64,000 nt of DNA from Bog-473 sp963753115 (GCA_963753115.1 CAVWBB010000008.1:55105-119104), one strand, 5' to 3'. Shown: positions 19,319 through 29,746, numbered from the stretch's first letter. The notes: generated from the letters alone by a model not told the origin. Program-made: numbers and translations.

Positions 19319-20326
19319 TCAGCCGTGCTGCCAAATGCGCTGGGAGATGCCCCGCGTCCCGTAGAGCGCCGCCGCATTGAGGAGGTCCAGCTCGTCCTCG
19401 GTCAGGCTCCAGCCCAGGGCGCCCGCGTTCTGCTCGGCCTGGTCCCGATTCTTGGCGCCGGGGATGGGCACGGCGCCCTTGGCGATGAGCCAGGCCAGCG
19501 CCACCTGGCTCGGGGTGCGGTCGCCGTGAGCCGCCCCGATCCGGCGGAGCTGGGCAACGATCGCGTCCACCTGGGACATGGGATGGGCCGAGAAGGAGCG
19601 GCCGCGGGGCGGCGGGTTCGCCGCCGAGTACTTGCCGGTCAGGCGCCCCTGCCCGATCGGCGAGTAGGCCAACGGCACGACGCCGAGCTCGCGGCAGGTG
19701 CTGATGAGCCCGACACGCAGCGGCATGGCGCGCAGGAGGGAGAACTCGATCTGGTTGCTGGCCAGGCGGAGGCCGCGCTGGCGCAGGGCGCTGTCGATGG
19801 AGCGCGTCTCCTTGGCCGAGTAGTTCGACACACCGACGGCGCGGACGATGCCCTCAGCGTGTGCGGCGGCCAGGGCGTCGGCGAGGGCGCCGTGGGAGCG
19901 CAACGAGATCGGCCCGTGAATCTGGTAGAGGTCGATGACGTCGATACCCAAGCGCTCGCGCGAGTTGCGGGCGGCCGACAGGAGTGCGGCGCGCACGTTG
20001 ACCTTCCACGGGCTCGGCATGAACTTCGACGCGATGACGACACGGTTGCGCACGCTGGGGTCGGCGGCGAGCAGGCGCCCGATGATGCGCTCGCTCTCGC
20101 CCCCGCCGTAGACCTCGGCGGTATCGAAGAGGACGACACCGGCCGCGATGCTCGCCTCCCAGGCCTCGCGGATCGTCGACTCGGTGAGGGACTGGTCGTA
20201 GCCGCCCATGCCCCAGGTGCCCTTGTCGCCCCAGGCCCATGTCCCCACGCCGAGTGGGGGGATGGCGACGTCGGTGCCGGCGAGCTCGACCCGATCTCCG
20301 GCCTGCGGTGGCGGGGCGTCACTCAC
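19319..20326 (-). CDS. Aldo/keto reductase
   Basis: 335-residue (alpha/beta)8 NADPH-dependent oxidoreductase. FDTAEVYGGGESERIIGR holds the catalytic Asp and Tyr, VVIASKF the Lys, and DLYQIHGP the His of the tetrad. GVSNYSAKE and ASNQIEFSLL bind substrate, and the C-terminal VPIPGAKNRDQAEQN binds the 2'-phosphate. GTG 20326 overlaps the upstream hydrolase stop (GTGA). The natural substrate is unknown; members reduce aldehydes and ketones. Confidence 0.88.
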   Translation of the reverse strand: MSDAPPPQAGDRVELAGTDVAIPPLGVGTWAWGDKGTWGMGGYDQSLTESTIREAWEASIAAGVVLFDTAEVYGGGESERIIGRLLAADPSVRNRVVIASKFMPSPWKVNVRAALLSAARNSRERLGIDVIDLYQIHGPISLRSHGALADALAAAHAEGIVRAVGVSNYSAKETRSIDSALRQRGLRLASNQIEFSLLRAMPLRVGLISTCRELGVVPLAYSPIGQGRLTGKYSAANPPPRGRSFSAHPMSQVDAIVAQLRRIGAAHGDRTPSQVALAWLIAKGAVPIPGAKNRDQAEQNAGALGWSLTEDELDLLNAAALYGTRGISQRIWQHG

Positions 20327-21195
20327 TTCGACCGCCCTGACACGTCGGCCCAGGCCAGATGCTGCTCGACGGCCGCCCGCCACGCCGCAGCATGGGTCAG
20401 TTGCGGCGAGTGGTACGCCCCGGGAATGACGGTCAGCCGCCCGTCGGCAACCTCGGCGGCCAGTTCGGGTGCCTGATCGATCAGCGGGTGGTCGTGCTCA
20501 CCCGCGATGACCGTCGTCGGGCAGGCGATGGAGGAGAGCTGGGCCCGCAGGGAGCCGGGGTGCTCGGCGGCGTCACCCATGAGCTCGCTCCCGAGGCCCT
20601 TGACGGCGTACGCGTCCATTCCGGTGAAGATGGCGTCCTTCTCCTTGCGCCACTCGGCCGACGTGTGCGCCTCGATGAGGACGTCCTCGGGCCCACCCAT
20701 GCTGAGCGTGGTGGGCATGCCACCCGCGGGGTCGAACGAATTGATGAAGCCGTGGACGATGGCGCGCAGGTCCTTGTCGGGCGGCAGGAACGACCAGGCG
20801 CTGGTGTCCATGAGGATGAGGGAGCGGACGAGGTCGGGCCGCGCCAGGACGACGCCCATGACGACGCGACCTCCCATGGAGTGGCCGAGCAGGTCGACTG
20901 GTCCCTCCCCGACTCCTTCGAGGAAGCCCGTGAGGTCCGCCACGAGTTGATCGATGGTGTAGCCGTCGAGACGACCTGTCCTCGTCGAGTGGCCGTGCCC
21001 CCGCTGGTCGAGCGTGACCACGCGGCGGTCGGTTGCCAACGCGTCCACTTCGAGCGCGAAGTCGTGGGCAGAGCCGGTGTAGCCGTGGCAGAGGACGAAG
21101 GTCGGAGTCCCCCCTGATCGACTGCCCCGCTCGGACCACGCCAGGTCGACGCCGTTGACGTGGAAGGACTTGGCCATAGCCGCCGTCTGTGTCAT
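20323..21195 (-). CDS. Alpha/beta hydrolase
   Basis: 290-residue serine hydrolase. The oxyanion strand FVLCHGYTGSAHDF, the epoxide-hydrolase-like LDQRGHGHSTRTG, the nucleophile elbow LLGHSMGGRV and late GEHDHPL (acid) and YHSPQLTH (His) give the full triad. It is the first gene of a two-gene minus unit with the aldo/keto reductase. The substrate (ester, lactone or a ring-cleavage product) is not defined by sequence. Confidence 0.85.
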   Translation of the reverse strand: MTQTAAMAKSFHVNGVDLAWSERGSRSGGTPTFVLCHGYTGSAHDFALEVDALATDRRVVTLDQRGHGHSTRTGRLDGYTIDQLVADLTGFLEGVGEGPVDLLGHSMGGRVVMGVVLARPDLVRSLILMDTSAWSFLPPDKDLRAIVHGFINSFDPAGGMPTTLSMGGPEDVLIEAHTSAEWRKEKDAIFTGMDAYAVKGLGSELMGDAAEHPGSLRAQLSSIACPTTVIAGEHDHPLIDQAPELAAEVADGRLTVIPGAYHSPQLTHAAAWRAAVEQHLAWADVSGRSK

Positions 21196-21443
21196 GACCC
21201 TTGTCTAGTTGGTCGCCCCGTCCGCCTGCAGGAGGACCGTGGCCAACGGCGTCGGGGGCCTCTGGTCATGCCCGGGCGAACAGGGTGGGAACTGGTAGCT
21301 TCCGCCGGATGGACCGCCACGGGGGCCTTGCCGAGGTCCGTATCGCTGTTCACGGTCGTCTCAACGAAGGAACCTTTCCCCAGCGCGACGCAGGCCGACT
21401 GTGGGCAGCCGGCTCACCCTGACCGCCTCGGGGAGCAACGTTC
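21196..21443. other. Intergenic region before envelope membrane protein
   Basis: 248 bases between the divergent alpha/beta hydrolase and the membrane-protein gene. No conserved small protein is visible. The last part carries GGGAG at 21431-21435, the ribosome site for GTG 21444. Promoters for both directions should lie here, but no clear -35/-10 pair stands out. Confidence 0.4.
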
Positions 21444-23300
21444 GTGACTGATCTGGCGGTAACGCAACCTTCGCGCCGTGAGAAGCGGATGCCCGCGGCC
21501 GATCGTGCACATTTCAGTGACGGCCGGTGGTTCACCGTCCTGGTGGCCATCGTCTATGTCGGTGTCTCGCTGCTCGCGAACGCTGGCACCTGGTCTCATG
21601 GGATCACCCACACGGTCCAAATCGGCGGCGCCGACGTGCCAGAGGAGATCTGGTATCTCGCCCAGACACCGTGGGCGCTCCTGCACGGCCACAATCCGCT
21701 CGCGAACAACTTTCTGAACGCGCCAGCAGGCATCAACCTGATGGACAACACGACGATGCCGCTCGTCGGCGCACTGGGCACGCCCATCACCCTCATCTTT
21801 GGTCCGATCGCCACGTTCAACATCATGCTGAACCTGGCGCTCGCCAGTTCGGCCATGACCTTCTACCTGATGGCCCGTCGATTCATCCGGTGGCGCCCGG
21901 CCGCGTTCGTGGGAGGTCTCCTCTACGGCTTCTCGCCCTTCGTGGCGGCAGAGGGTGGCGCGCACCTGTTCTTGATCGTCGGCTTCATCCCACCCCTCGT
22001 GATTCTGTTCCTGGACCGGTTCTGGCGGACCAAGTCAGATCCCCCATGGTTGACCGGCATCCTCGTCGGAGCATGCTTCGTCGCCCAGCTCTACATTTCT
22101 GCGGAAGTCTTCGCGTCGATGGCCGTCATGACCGCGATTGCTGCCGTCCTGTGGGTCATCTACTGGCTGCTTCGCCGTCCGGCCGTCGATGTCTCGCAGG
22201 CGGCGAGGATGGGCGCCTGCGCGGTTGTCGTGTTCCTGCTCGGCAGCGGCTTTGGGATCTGGACGGCGCTGGACGGGCCGGAGCACATCAACGGTCCTGC
22301 GCAGAGTGCGACTGCGATCGCGGGCCTCTCGAGCGACCCGGTCGGATTCTTCGTCCCCACGGAAGTCCAGCGCTTCACGTTCGGACACACCGCGTTGGGC
22401 GACTCCCTCGTGGCACAGCGCGACGCCAACTGGCACATCGTCGTCGACGCCCCCAACGAGAACGGTTCCTACGTCGGGATCCCGCTCGTGATCATGTTGG
22501 CCGTGGGCACGATCGCCCTGCGACGGAAGCGGCTGGTGCAGTTCGCCGCAGCGATGGCCGTCGCCGGGATGGTGCTGTCGATGGGCTCGTACCTCCACGT
22601 CGACGGGCACAAGACCGGGATCCCCCTGCCCTTCGACGTCCTGGCCCATCTCCCCCTCTTCGACAGTGGGGCAGCATCTCGGTACGTCGAGTTCTTCTGG
22701 TTGTTCGCCGCGCTGCTTCTCGTGGTGTTCGTCGACGCGGTCTACGTGCGCCTGGACCGGAGGGATCAGCCCCGCGACCGGCTCCGAGCCACCGTGGCCT
22801 GCACGCTCGTGGCCCTCTGCGCGCTGATCCCTCTGCTCCCCGTTTGGCCCTACGGATCAAGTCCGAGCGACGTCCCCTCGTGGTTCACCACCAGTGCCCG
22901 ATCCTTACCGGTGGGCACGACCGTCGTCGTCTATCCGTTCGCCAGCCCTGTCGATGCATCGGCCATGCTCTGGCAGGCGATGGCCCACGACACCTTCCGT
23001 ATGCCCGGCGGGTACGCCGTCTTCAGGAGTGCCGACGGCACGGCCACGTTCGCCAGCGACCCGTCCCTTGTGCAGGAGGTCCTGGCCGAATGTGCCGGTG
23101 GCGGCCAGCCGCAGCTTGCGCCGTCGACCGTCCGCATGGAGCTCCGAAGCTGGAATGCGTCATTGGCGGCAGTGGTGATCGCCGCGCCGGGCTCGGCATG
23201 CGCCACGCGGCTCTTCGACAGCGCCTACGGCCCGCACCGGACCAACGGCGGCGTGCGGCTCTGGAACACCACGCGAGGTGTCGCGGGACAACGCAACTAG
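21444..23300 (+). CDS. Large polytopic membrane protein, GT-C-like
   Basis: 618 residues starting at GTG with a ribosome site 8 bases before it. At least ten hydrophobic helices are visible (for example FTVLVAIVYVGVSLLA, LVEF-like FLWLFAALLLVVFVDAVYV). After the first helix a long extracytoplasmic loop contains QIGGADVPEEIWYLAQTPWALLHGHNP, the position where GT-C enzymes keep an acidic catalytic residue. The C-terminal ~130 residues are soluble. Such proteins move sugars from polyprenyl phosphate to envelope glycans. This is inferred from topology and location; the donor is unknown. A 22-copy CCGTTG array begins 44 bases after the stop. Confidence 0.7.
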   Translation: MTDLAVTQPSRREKRMPAADRAHFSDGRWFTVLVAIVYVGVSLLANAGTWSHGITHTVQIGGADVPEEIWYLAQTPWALLHGHNPLANNFLNAPAGINLMDNTTMPLVGALGTPITLIFGPIATFNIMLNLALASSAMTFYLMARRFIRWRPAAFVGGLLYGFSPFVAAEGGAHLFLIVGFIPPLVILFLDRFWRTKSDPPWLTGILVGACFVAQLYISAEVFASMAVMTAIAAVLWVIYWLLRRPAVDVSQAARMGACAVVVFLLGSGFGIWTALDGPEHINGPAQSATAIAGLSSDPVGFFVPTEVQRFTFGHTALGDSLVAQRDANWHIVVDAPNENGSYVGIPLVIMLAVGTIALRRKRLVQFAAAMAVAGMVLSMGSYLHVDGHKTGIPLPFDVLAHLPLFDSGAASRYVEFFWLFAALLLVVFVDAVYVRLDRRDQPRDRLRATVACTLVALCALIPLLPVWPYGSSPSDVPSWFTTSARSLPVGTTVVVYPFASPVDASAMLWQAMAHDTFRMPGGYAVFRSADGTATFASDPSLVQEVLAECAGGGQPQLAPSTVRMELRSWNASLAAVVIAAPGSACATRLFDSAYGPHRTNGGVRLWNTTRGVAGQRN

Positions 23301-23344
23301 GCCGGAGTGGGTGCTCCGATTCGCCTGAGTCAGGAGCGAACGCA

Positions 23345-24125
<781 letters not shown>

Positions 24126-25340
24126 GTGGGTACGAGTCCAGAAACGGTCCCGACCAAGCGACATGTTTCGGTCGGCGACACCCTCAACTTAAAGCACAAC
24201 AGCTTAAACTTTCTTCGCCTCGTACTGGTGAGCACTGTTATTTTCACCCATGCGAGCCAGCTGTCGAATCCATCTTCGGAGGGGATACTTAACAAGACGA
24301 CGCTTGGAACGCCAGCCCTGTACGGTTTCTTTGGGATCAGCGGATTTCTGCTTGCTGGGAGTGCACAGCAAAATGGACTGATTGCGTATTTCTGGAAGCG
24401 GTTCCTCCGAATATTTCCGGCGTTTTGGGTATGCCTCATTCTTACGGCCTTCGTGTTTGGTCTGATCGGATGGCTCCACTCGGGTGGGCACGCTGGTTGC
24501 GGCGTGTCCTGCTACTTCGGGGAGTCAGACGGACCGTATGGCTACATTTTCAAGAACTCGCAACTCTGGATCAGGCAACCGGGAATCGCAGGGACTCTCA
24601 CCGGGAATGCCCTTCCCCAACTCTGGAACGGGTCGCTCTGGTCTCTCTACTTCGAGTTCCTCTGTTACGCCCTGCTCGCGATCGCGAGTGTTGCGGGTCT
24701 GCTGCGCAGGCGCGTCGTGATCGCTGTCTTGACGATGGTGCTGTGGGTGATGCTCGTCGTGGTGACGGCGAACCCAAAGTACAACGGTCAATTCAATGCC
24801 TTCCATCACTGGGTCTGGATGAGGATGCTCGAACTCTTCCCGGTCTTCCTTGCAGGATCCTCCATATATCTCTACCGGGACAAGATCCCCGACTCTGGAC
24901 GTTTGGCCCTCCTCAGCGCCGGCCTCTTCGTGGCGATGTCCGCATTGCCGATAGGGCACAATATTCCGGCCTACACCCTTACGAGCGTGGATCCGGCGTC
25001 GATCTTTGTCGTCTACCCGCTGATCTACCTCGGAATCCACTTGCCGTTTCAGAAGGTCGGAGCCAAAAACGACTACTCGTACGGGCTCTACATCTACGGG
25101 TTCCCGATTCAGCAACTTCTTGTCATGTTCGGCGTCGCCGCCTGGGGCTACTTCGCGCTCTGTTTGATGAGCCTCGCATTTACCATCCCGCTGGCGGTCC
25201 TCAGCTGGTGGTTGTTAGAGAAACATGCACTTCGATTAAAGAACAACTACTGGTGGACCAAGCTCAGGCCCGGGCCGAGAGTGACCTCGCAGCTCCCGCA
25301 GATAAACGAGGCCCCAGCTCCAGTATCAGAGCCACGATAG
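24126..25340 (+). CDS. Acyltransferase 3 family membrane protein (OafA-like)
   Basis: 404-residue membrane O-acyltransferase. NFLRLVLVSTVIFTHA has the conserved His after the first helix (the family active-site His). GFFGISGFLLAGS, FWKRFLRIFPAFWV and LWNGSLWSLYFEFLCY are signature segments, followed by about nine further helices and a short soluble tail. Members acetylate or acylate exported polysaccharides. GTG 24126 is chosen for the GAGAGGT site about 10 bases before it; the frame is open further upstream but loses its membrane-protein character. Its composition is less GC-rich than the flanks, suggesting transfer. Confidence 0.87.
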   Translation: MGTSPETVPTKRHVSVGDTLNLKHNSLNFLRLVLVSTVIFTHASQLSNPSSEGILNKTTLGTPALYGFFGISGFLLAGSAQQNGLIAYFWKRFLRIFPAFWVCLILTAFVFGLIGWLHSGGHAGCGVSCYFGESDGPYGYIFKNSQLWIRQPGIAGTLTGNALPQLWNGSLWSLYFEFLCYALLAIASVAGLLRRRVVIAVLTMVLWVMLVVVTANPKYNGQFNAFHHWVWMRMLELFPVFLAGSSIYLYRDKIPDSGRLALLSAGLFVAMSALPIGHNIPAYTLTSVDPASIFVVYPLIYLGIHLPFQKVGAKNDYSYGLYIYGFPIQQLLVMFGVAAWGYFALCLMSLAFTIPLAVLSWWLLEKHALRLKNNYWWTKLRPGPRVTSQLPQINEAPAPVSEPR

Positions 25341-25510
25341 GGACCGCCAATTGTCACAAGCACGGTGCATTGGTCAAAAGTTCGAACCACCGAGAGCAGT
25401 GGCGAGCACTTGGTGGAGCTATCTGGACATTCGAGACGGCTTCCCAACGTGGCACCGTGCGGAGGAACCAACTCGGCGTGCACACCCCTGGCCGTGTCAT
25501 GGGCGTTGGG

Positions 25511-26197
25511 CTAAGTACTCGGAGGTACTCCAATCGGATTACTGGTCCGGACATTCCCCCGACTATCCAGCTTTGCGTATCGCTTGTACCCTCGCTGGAC
25601 GAGGATCGGCGGAAGTAGGTTCATGGTCCTTTCCTTCCATGACGAAGCACCCAGCCTGATCCACTCTTCGACCGCAGTTACGCTCAAGGCCCACTGCTTC
25701 GCATCGAGTGCAGGACCACCAGCCAATCCAACGACAGAGTGAGGGAACAAGCGAAGCCCGCCCTCTGCGGCGTAGCGATATGGAAAATCCTTGAGTAAAG
25801 AGTCGACGCCGTCCGCTGTGAAACGCCAATAGTCGGCCGGATGCTGGTGGATGGGGAAAAAGAAGTGGGTTGTGAGAAGAAGGACTCCATCTGGGGCGAG
25901 ACTGCGTCGCAGCTCTGCCATCGCTTGCCACGGGTCCTCCACATGCTCAATTGTGTCCAACAGCAGGGCTGTCCCAACGCATCCATCACGAAGTCCAAGC
26001 TGTCGCAGATCCTGCAACTGATCGACGCCAACACCCTGACTGATATCTGCGCCGGAAAAATCGAAGCCAGCAAAGAGCGAGCGAACAGAGGGCAGATGAG
26101 TCTGCGTCGGTGCGCGGGCAGCGCCGAATTCGATAACCGGCTGGGGCGGTGACGTGGCGACGATCCGGTGCAGGAGATCGAAGAGGATCGTTCGCAC
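25511..26197 (-). CDS. Class I SAM-dependent methyltransferase
   Basis: 228-residue Rossmann methyltransferase. PVIEFGAARAP occupies the SAM motif I position, FSGADISQG the acidic motif, and LLLDTIEHVEDPWQAMAELRRSLAPDGVLLLTTHFFFPIHQHPADYWRFT matches the sugar/O-antigen methyltransferase subset in order (DxxEHV, PGG-like, HxxDYWR); the motif is quoted piecewise at residues ~80-130. Motif I lacks the usual GxGxG. It lies between the acyltransferase and a membrane protein, consistent with glycan methylation. Start GTG 26197; lower-GC codon use like its neighbours. Confidence 0.72.
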   Translation of the reverse strand: MRTILFDLLHRIVATSPPQPVIEFGAARAPTQTHLPSVRSLFAGFDFSGADISQGVGVDQLQDLRQLGLRDGCVGTALLLDTIEHVEDPWQAMAELRRSLAPDGVLLLTTHFFFPIHQHPADYWRFTADGVDSLLKDFPYRYAAEGGLRLFPHSVVGLAGGPALDAKQWALSVTAVEEWIRLGASSWKERTMNLLPPILVQRGYKRYAKLDSRGNVRTSNPIGVPPST

Positions 26198-26314
26198 TGG
26201 ATCTGTATATTAGATTTCTGCGAACGTGGTCAAATAGCTCGGAATTGACCAATCCAGAATTCCCCCCTCGCATCTCAGCTACGTTCGACGACTCCATGCC
26301 GTTGAGGGAGCAAT

Positions 26315-28027
26315 ATGGTTAGGTTGGCGACACTGGGAGGATCGTCTTCACCCGTGCTCGACCTTGCCGAAGGTAGCGGAGTCGGTGAGCGGTCAGGCAT
26401 CCGACGCTTTTCGTTCGCTCTTGCGATTGCGGCGGTGATTGTTCTGCTGCCTTACCTGTGGGTTCTCACGGATCTCTGGACAGGTGGACCGTCCCTCCTT
26501 CGGACAGTGCTACCCCATAACACACTGAGCAACTTCTACGATCTGCAGGGCCGCGCAATATTGTCTGGGCGCCTCTCTATCGCCAAGGGTGCACTTGGCC
26601 AAGAGGCGTTCCTTCACAATGGTCACCAGTACACGTACTTCGGAATATTTCCTTCCCTGATCCGGATACCCGTTCTGCTTGTCTCCCACGACCTCGACGG
26701 GCGTCTCTCGGCCCTCTCGATTCTGATCGTGTGGGTCATCACCGGTCTGATGACTGCGATAATCCTGTGGAGGTGCCGCAGGTACATCCGAGGGTCGGCG
26801 GAACTGGGCATGGCCGAAGCCGTGATCTACGCGATGGTGTTCGCCACAATCATCGGAGGGTCTGCTCTGATCAACGTCGCGGCCAACCCGTGGGTCTACT
26901 CGGAGGACATCGCGTGGAGCGTTGCTCTTTCGTTGGCGTCAATGGTTGCCCTGCTCCGAGTACTGGAACGCCCGTCGTGGGGCCGCGTCGCGGTCCTCGC
27001 TCTGGCGATATTGGCCGTGAACTTGACTCGAGGAACTGCCGGGGTTGGCTGGTGCGTTGGCGCAGTAGTCACAGGATTGTGGTTTCTCTGGGGTCGCAAT
27101 CGGACTGAGAACCGTCGATGGTGGCTTCCGACCATCGGGGCGGGAACAATTCCGCTTCTCGCATCTTTTGGAGTCAGTTGGCTGAAATTCGGGGGCATCA
27201 ACACCTATCCGCTGACGGACCAGGTCTACTACAGGACACATCACCTTGCGTCGATCAATCATGGCCACTACTTCAGCCCGGTGTATTTGCCAAGCGGACT
27301 GAAGGCGTATGTCTTTGGTCCTGGCGTGCACATCTCCTCTGTCTTCCCATTCATTACGCTCCCTCAGAATCCCGCACAGCCCGTAGGGCATGTCGTACTG
27401 TTTGGCGCGGAGCACATGACGAGCGTTCCGGGTTCCATGCCATTGCTTTTCCTCCTGACCCTCGTCGGAGTTTTCGGAATCCTACGGCCCTCGTCACCAT
27501 TGATTGTGAGACTGTTGGTCGTTCCTCTGGTGGCGGCGGCACTTCCGGCAGCTGCATTGCTCGTCTTCGGATTCTTGGACAACCGTTTCGTCGGTGACTT
27601 CCTCCCACTCTTAGTGTTGGGAAGCGCCGTGGGAGTCCCTGTGCTTTGGGAATACATCGGAGCGAGCGGACCCTATTCCGCACGCATCGTGGTTGTCGCG
27701 GTCTCCCTTCTGTGCATGTACGGAGTAGTGGCTAACTTCGGCATGTCGATCACTCCTACTGGGTGGTGGTCTGATGCACAGACCGCGGCCTACGTCAGAG
27801 CGCAACAGACCGTCGGCAACCTGATCGGGACGCCGCCTTCGTCGACCGTGATCCATCGGACGAATCTCCCCCCCGCGGGCCCGCTCGGGCAGATCGTGAT
27901 TATCGGTAATTGCAGCAGGGTCTACTTTGCTCCTTCTACTGGTATTCACGGCTGGATCCGGATCGATACAGGTGCCACCGGCAAGGGAGGGGTGTCATGC
28001 CGGTCCCTGTTGAACAAGGGCGCGTGA
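26315..28027 (+). CDS. Polytopic membrane protein of unknown function, GT-C-like
   Basis: 570 residues with a GAGGGAG ribosome site before ATG 26315. About ten membrane helices follow a short soluble N-terminus (LAIAAVIVLLPYLWVLTDLW, LIVWVITGLMTAIILWRC, LVVPLVAAALPAAALLVFGF). A large first loop (NTLSNFYDLQGRAILSGRLS and HNGHQYTYFGIFPSL) recalls mannosyl- and arabinosyltransferase-like proteins of actinobacterial envelopes. No catalytic residue can be named with confidence. The C-terminal segment is extracytoplasmic. It is the last gene of the low-GC island. Confidence 0.68.
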   Translation: MVRLATLGGSSSPVLDLAEGSGVGERSGIRRFSFALAIAAVIVLLPYLWVLTDLWTGGPSLLRTVLPHNTLSNFYDLQGRAILSGRLSIAKGALGQEAFLHNGHQYTYFGIFPSLIRIPVLLVSHDLDGRLSALSILIVWVITGLMTAIILWRCRRYIRGSAELGMAEAVIYAMVFATIIGGSALINVAANPWVYSEDIAWSVALSLASMVALLRVLERPSWGRVAVLALAILAVNLTRGTAGVGWCVGAVVTGLWFLWGRNRTENRRWWLPTIGAGTIPLLASFGVSWLKFGGINTYPLTDQVYYRTHHLASINHGHYFSPVYLPSGLKAYVFGPGVHISSVFPFITLPQNPAQPVGHVVLFGAEHMTSVPGSMPLLFLLTLVGVFGILRPSSPLIVRLLVVPLVAAALPAAALLVFGFLDNRFVGDFLPLLVLGSAVGVPVLWEYIGASGPYSARIVVVAVSLLCMYGVVANFGMSITPTGWWSDAQTAAYVRAQQTVGNLIGTPPSSTVIHRTNLPPAGPLGQIVIIGNCSRVYFAPSTGIHGWIRIDTGATGKGGVSCRSLLNKGA

Positions 28028-28433
28028 CATCGCGTTCTGCCGATATCTCGCGTGTAGGGGACAGCCGGCAGTTCGGCCCGATCTTCCCGGTGTGGGACGT
28101 GGCGGCCGCACTGGCGCACTACGCCTCGTTGGGATTCGCGACGGTGGCCTACGAGGACGGGGCGGACCATGGCTTTGCCAACCGCGATGGGTTGAGCACC
28201 CACCTGGGTCACGATCCCGGCTACCACCGGGCCTCGGCGTACCTGTACGTCGGCGACCCCGACACACTGTTCGAGGAATGGAGCCGGCCCGGCATCGGCG
28301 GCCTCACCAGCCCGTCGAGCTGATGCCGTACGGGCTGTGCGAGGGCTCGCACACCGAACCAAACGGCAACAGCATTCGACTCGGATCGCCGGCCGAGGAG
28401 AAGGAACGACCCATAGTTAGGCTGGGTCCTTAG
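28024..28433 (+). CDS. VOC/bleomycin-resistance-like protein (frameshifted near the end)
   Basis: Small single-module VOC protein: FGPIFPVWDVAAALAHYASLGF, HGFANRDGLSTHLGH, YLYVGDPDTLFEEW. The frame ends early as LTSPSS, while another frame continues VELMPYGLCEGSHTEPNGNSIRLGSP, the normal C-terminal VOC strand with its Glu region. One additional base in the CCC at 28311-28313 would join them into about 136 residues. GTG 28024 overlaps the stop of the membrane protein; an earlier in-frame ATG near 27997 is less likely. Metal binding and substrate are unknown. Confidence 0.65.
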
Positions 28434-29593
28434 GGCGCGTGCGGCATGCAGAGGTCGTCGTACTCGGCGATGACGATCTCGCCGGCGTCGGGCCCGCAGG
28501 CCGGGCAGGCCGGGTCCCGGCGCACCTTGAACGTCCGGAAGGACTCCTCCAACGCGTCGTACGCCAGGAGCCGACCGATGAGGGGATCGCCCAGACCCAG
28601 GAGCACCTTGATGGTCTCGATGGCCTGGATCGAGCCGATGATCCCGGGCAGCACGCCCAGCACGCCCGCCTCGGAGCACGACGGCGCCAGTTCGGCCGGC
28701 GGCGGCTCCGGGATCAGGCAGCGGTAGCACGGCCCGTTGTAAGGGTCGAACACCGTGACCTGGCCTTCGAAGCGGAAGATCGACCCGTGGATCACGGGGA
28801 TCCGCTTGAGCAGCGAGGCGTCGTTGACCAGGTAGCGGGTCGGGAAGTTGTCCGTCCCGTCGACGATGGCGTCGTAGCCGTCGATGATGTCGAGGATGTT
28901 GTCGGCCCCGAGCCGCACGTCGTAGGTCACGACGTTCACGTCCGGGTTCAGCGCCGTCAGCGTCTTCTTGGCTGAGTCGACCTTGCGGTCGCCCACCCGG
29001 TCCATGTTGTGCAGGATCTGGCGTTGCAGGTTCGACTCGTCGACGACGTCCATGTCGATGATGCCGAGCGTGCCCACGCCGGCGGCGGCCAGGTACAGCG
29101 CGGCCGGCGAGCCGAGGCCACCGGCGCCGAGCAGCAGCACCTTCGACCCGAGCAGCTTCAGCTGGCCCGTCTCGCCCACCTCGGGCAGCAGGACGTGGCG
29201 TTGGTAGCGGTTGCGCTGGGCCGGGGTCAGGGTCTGGGGCGCCGCCCAGGGCCGGTCGTCGTCCTTCCACTTGTTGAACCCGCCGATCATCGACTGCACG
29301 TCGGTGTAGCCCAGTTCACCCATCGTCTTGGCGGCAAAGGCCGAGCGCACGCCCCCGGCGCAGTAGACGACGATCGGGGCCGCCTTGTCGGGCAGCTTGC
29401 CCTCCACCTGGAACTCGAGGTGGCCGCGGGGCAGGTGCACGGCGTTGGGAAGTGCGCCCTGCTCGTACTCGTCCGGCTCCCGGACATCGAGGAAGGTCAC
29501 GCCACCGCCCTCCAACAGGGCTTGCGCGTCGGCCTGGTCCACCTCGCGGATGGACGCCTTGGCCTCGTTCAACAGGTCTCGTGGAGTAGCCAC
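28430..29593 (-). CDS. Rhodanese-ThiF/MoeB fusion (ubiquitin-like-protein activating enzyme)
   Basis: 387-residue E1-like enzyme that adenylates the C-terminus of a small sulfur carrier (ThiS/MoaD/CysO type) and helps load sulfur. Residues ~15-115 are a rhodanese domain with the active-site loop VYCAGGVRS (C78). Residues ~125-387 are the ThiF adenylyltransferase: LLGAGGLGSPAALY (ATP loop 155-165), DMDVVDESNLQRQI, VDGTDNFPTRYLVND, and zinc pairs CYRC and CPAC. Rhodanese is N-terminal here, the reverse of the usual MOCS3/MoeZ order. GTG 29593 is chosen because GGAGG lies 8 bases upstream. Confidence 0.88.
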   Translation of the reverse strand: MATPRDLLNEAKASIREVDQADAQALLEGGGVTFLDVREPDEYEQGALPNAVHLPRGHLEFQVEGKLPDKAAPIVVYCAGGVRSAFAAKTMGELGYTDVQSMIGGFNKWKDDDRPWAAPQTLTPAQRNRYQRHVLLPEVGETGQLKLLGSKVLLLGAGGLGSPAALYLAAAGVGTLGIIDMDVVDESNLQRQILHNMDRVGDRKVDSAKKTLTALNPDVNVVTYDVRLGADNILDIIDGYDAIVDGTDNFPTRYLVNDASLLKRIPVIHGSIFRFEGQVTVFDPYNGPCYRCLIPEPPPAELAPSCSEAGVLGVLPGIIGSIQAIETIKVLLGLGDPLIGRLLAYDALEESFRTFKVRRDPACPACGPDAGEIVIAEYDDLCMPHAP

Positions 29594-29600
29594 TCTCAAA

Positions 29601-29605
29601 CCTCC
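29601..29605 (-). promoter_or_regulatory. Ribosome binding site deciding the rhodanese-ThiF start
   Basis: GGAGG on the minus strand, 7-8 bases before GTG 29593. It favours the 387-residue product over a longer reading from TTG/GTG codons upstream, whose extra residues have no domain match. Confidence 0.7.
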
Positions 29606-29689
29606 GGGTTGCACCAGCCCGCTCAGGGGGCTGGCCTCGAACTGTTAAACACTACCAACGGGGTCAACATTCCCAGGGCGTGCCGGAGC

Positions 29690-29725
29690 GTCCGTGCGGT
29701 CAGCCTGGGCTGTCCGTGCGGTCAG
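29690..29725. repeat. 14-bp direct repeat before nitroreductase
   Basis: GTCCGTGCGGTCAG occurs at 29690-29703 and again at 29712-29725, 22 bases start to start, just before the nitroreductase ATG at 29747. The spacing of two helical turns would suit a regulator binding twice on one face. A chance duplication is also possible. Confidence 0.5.
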
Positions 29726-29746
29726 GCAGTGGAAAACTGCCCGCCC

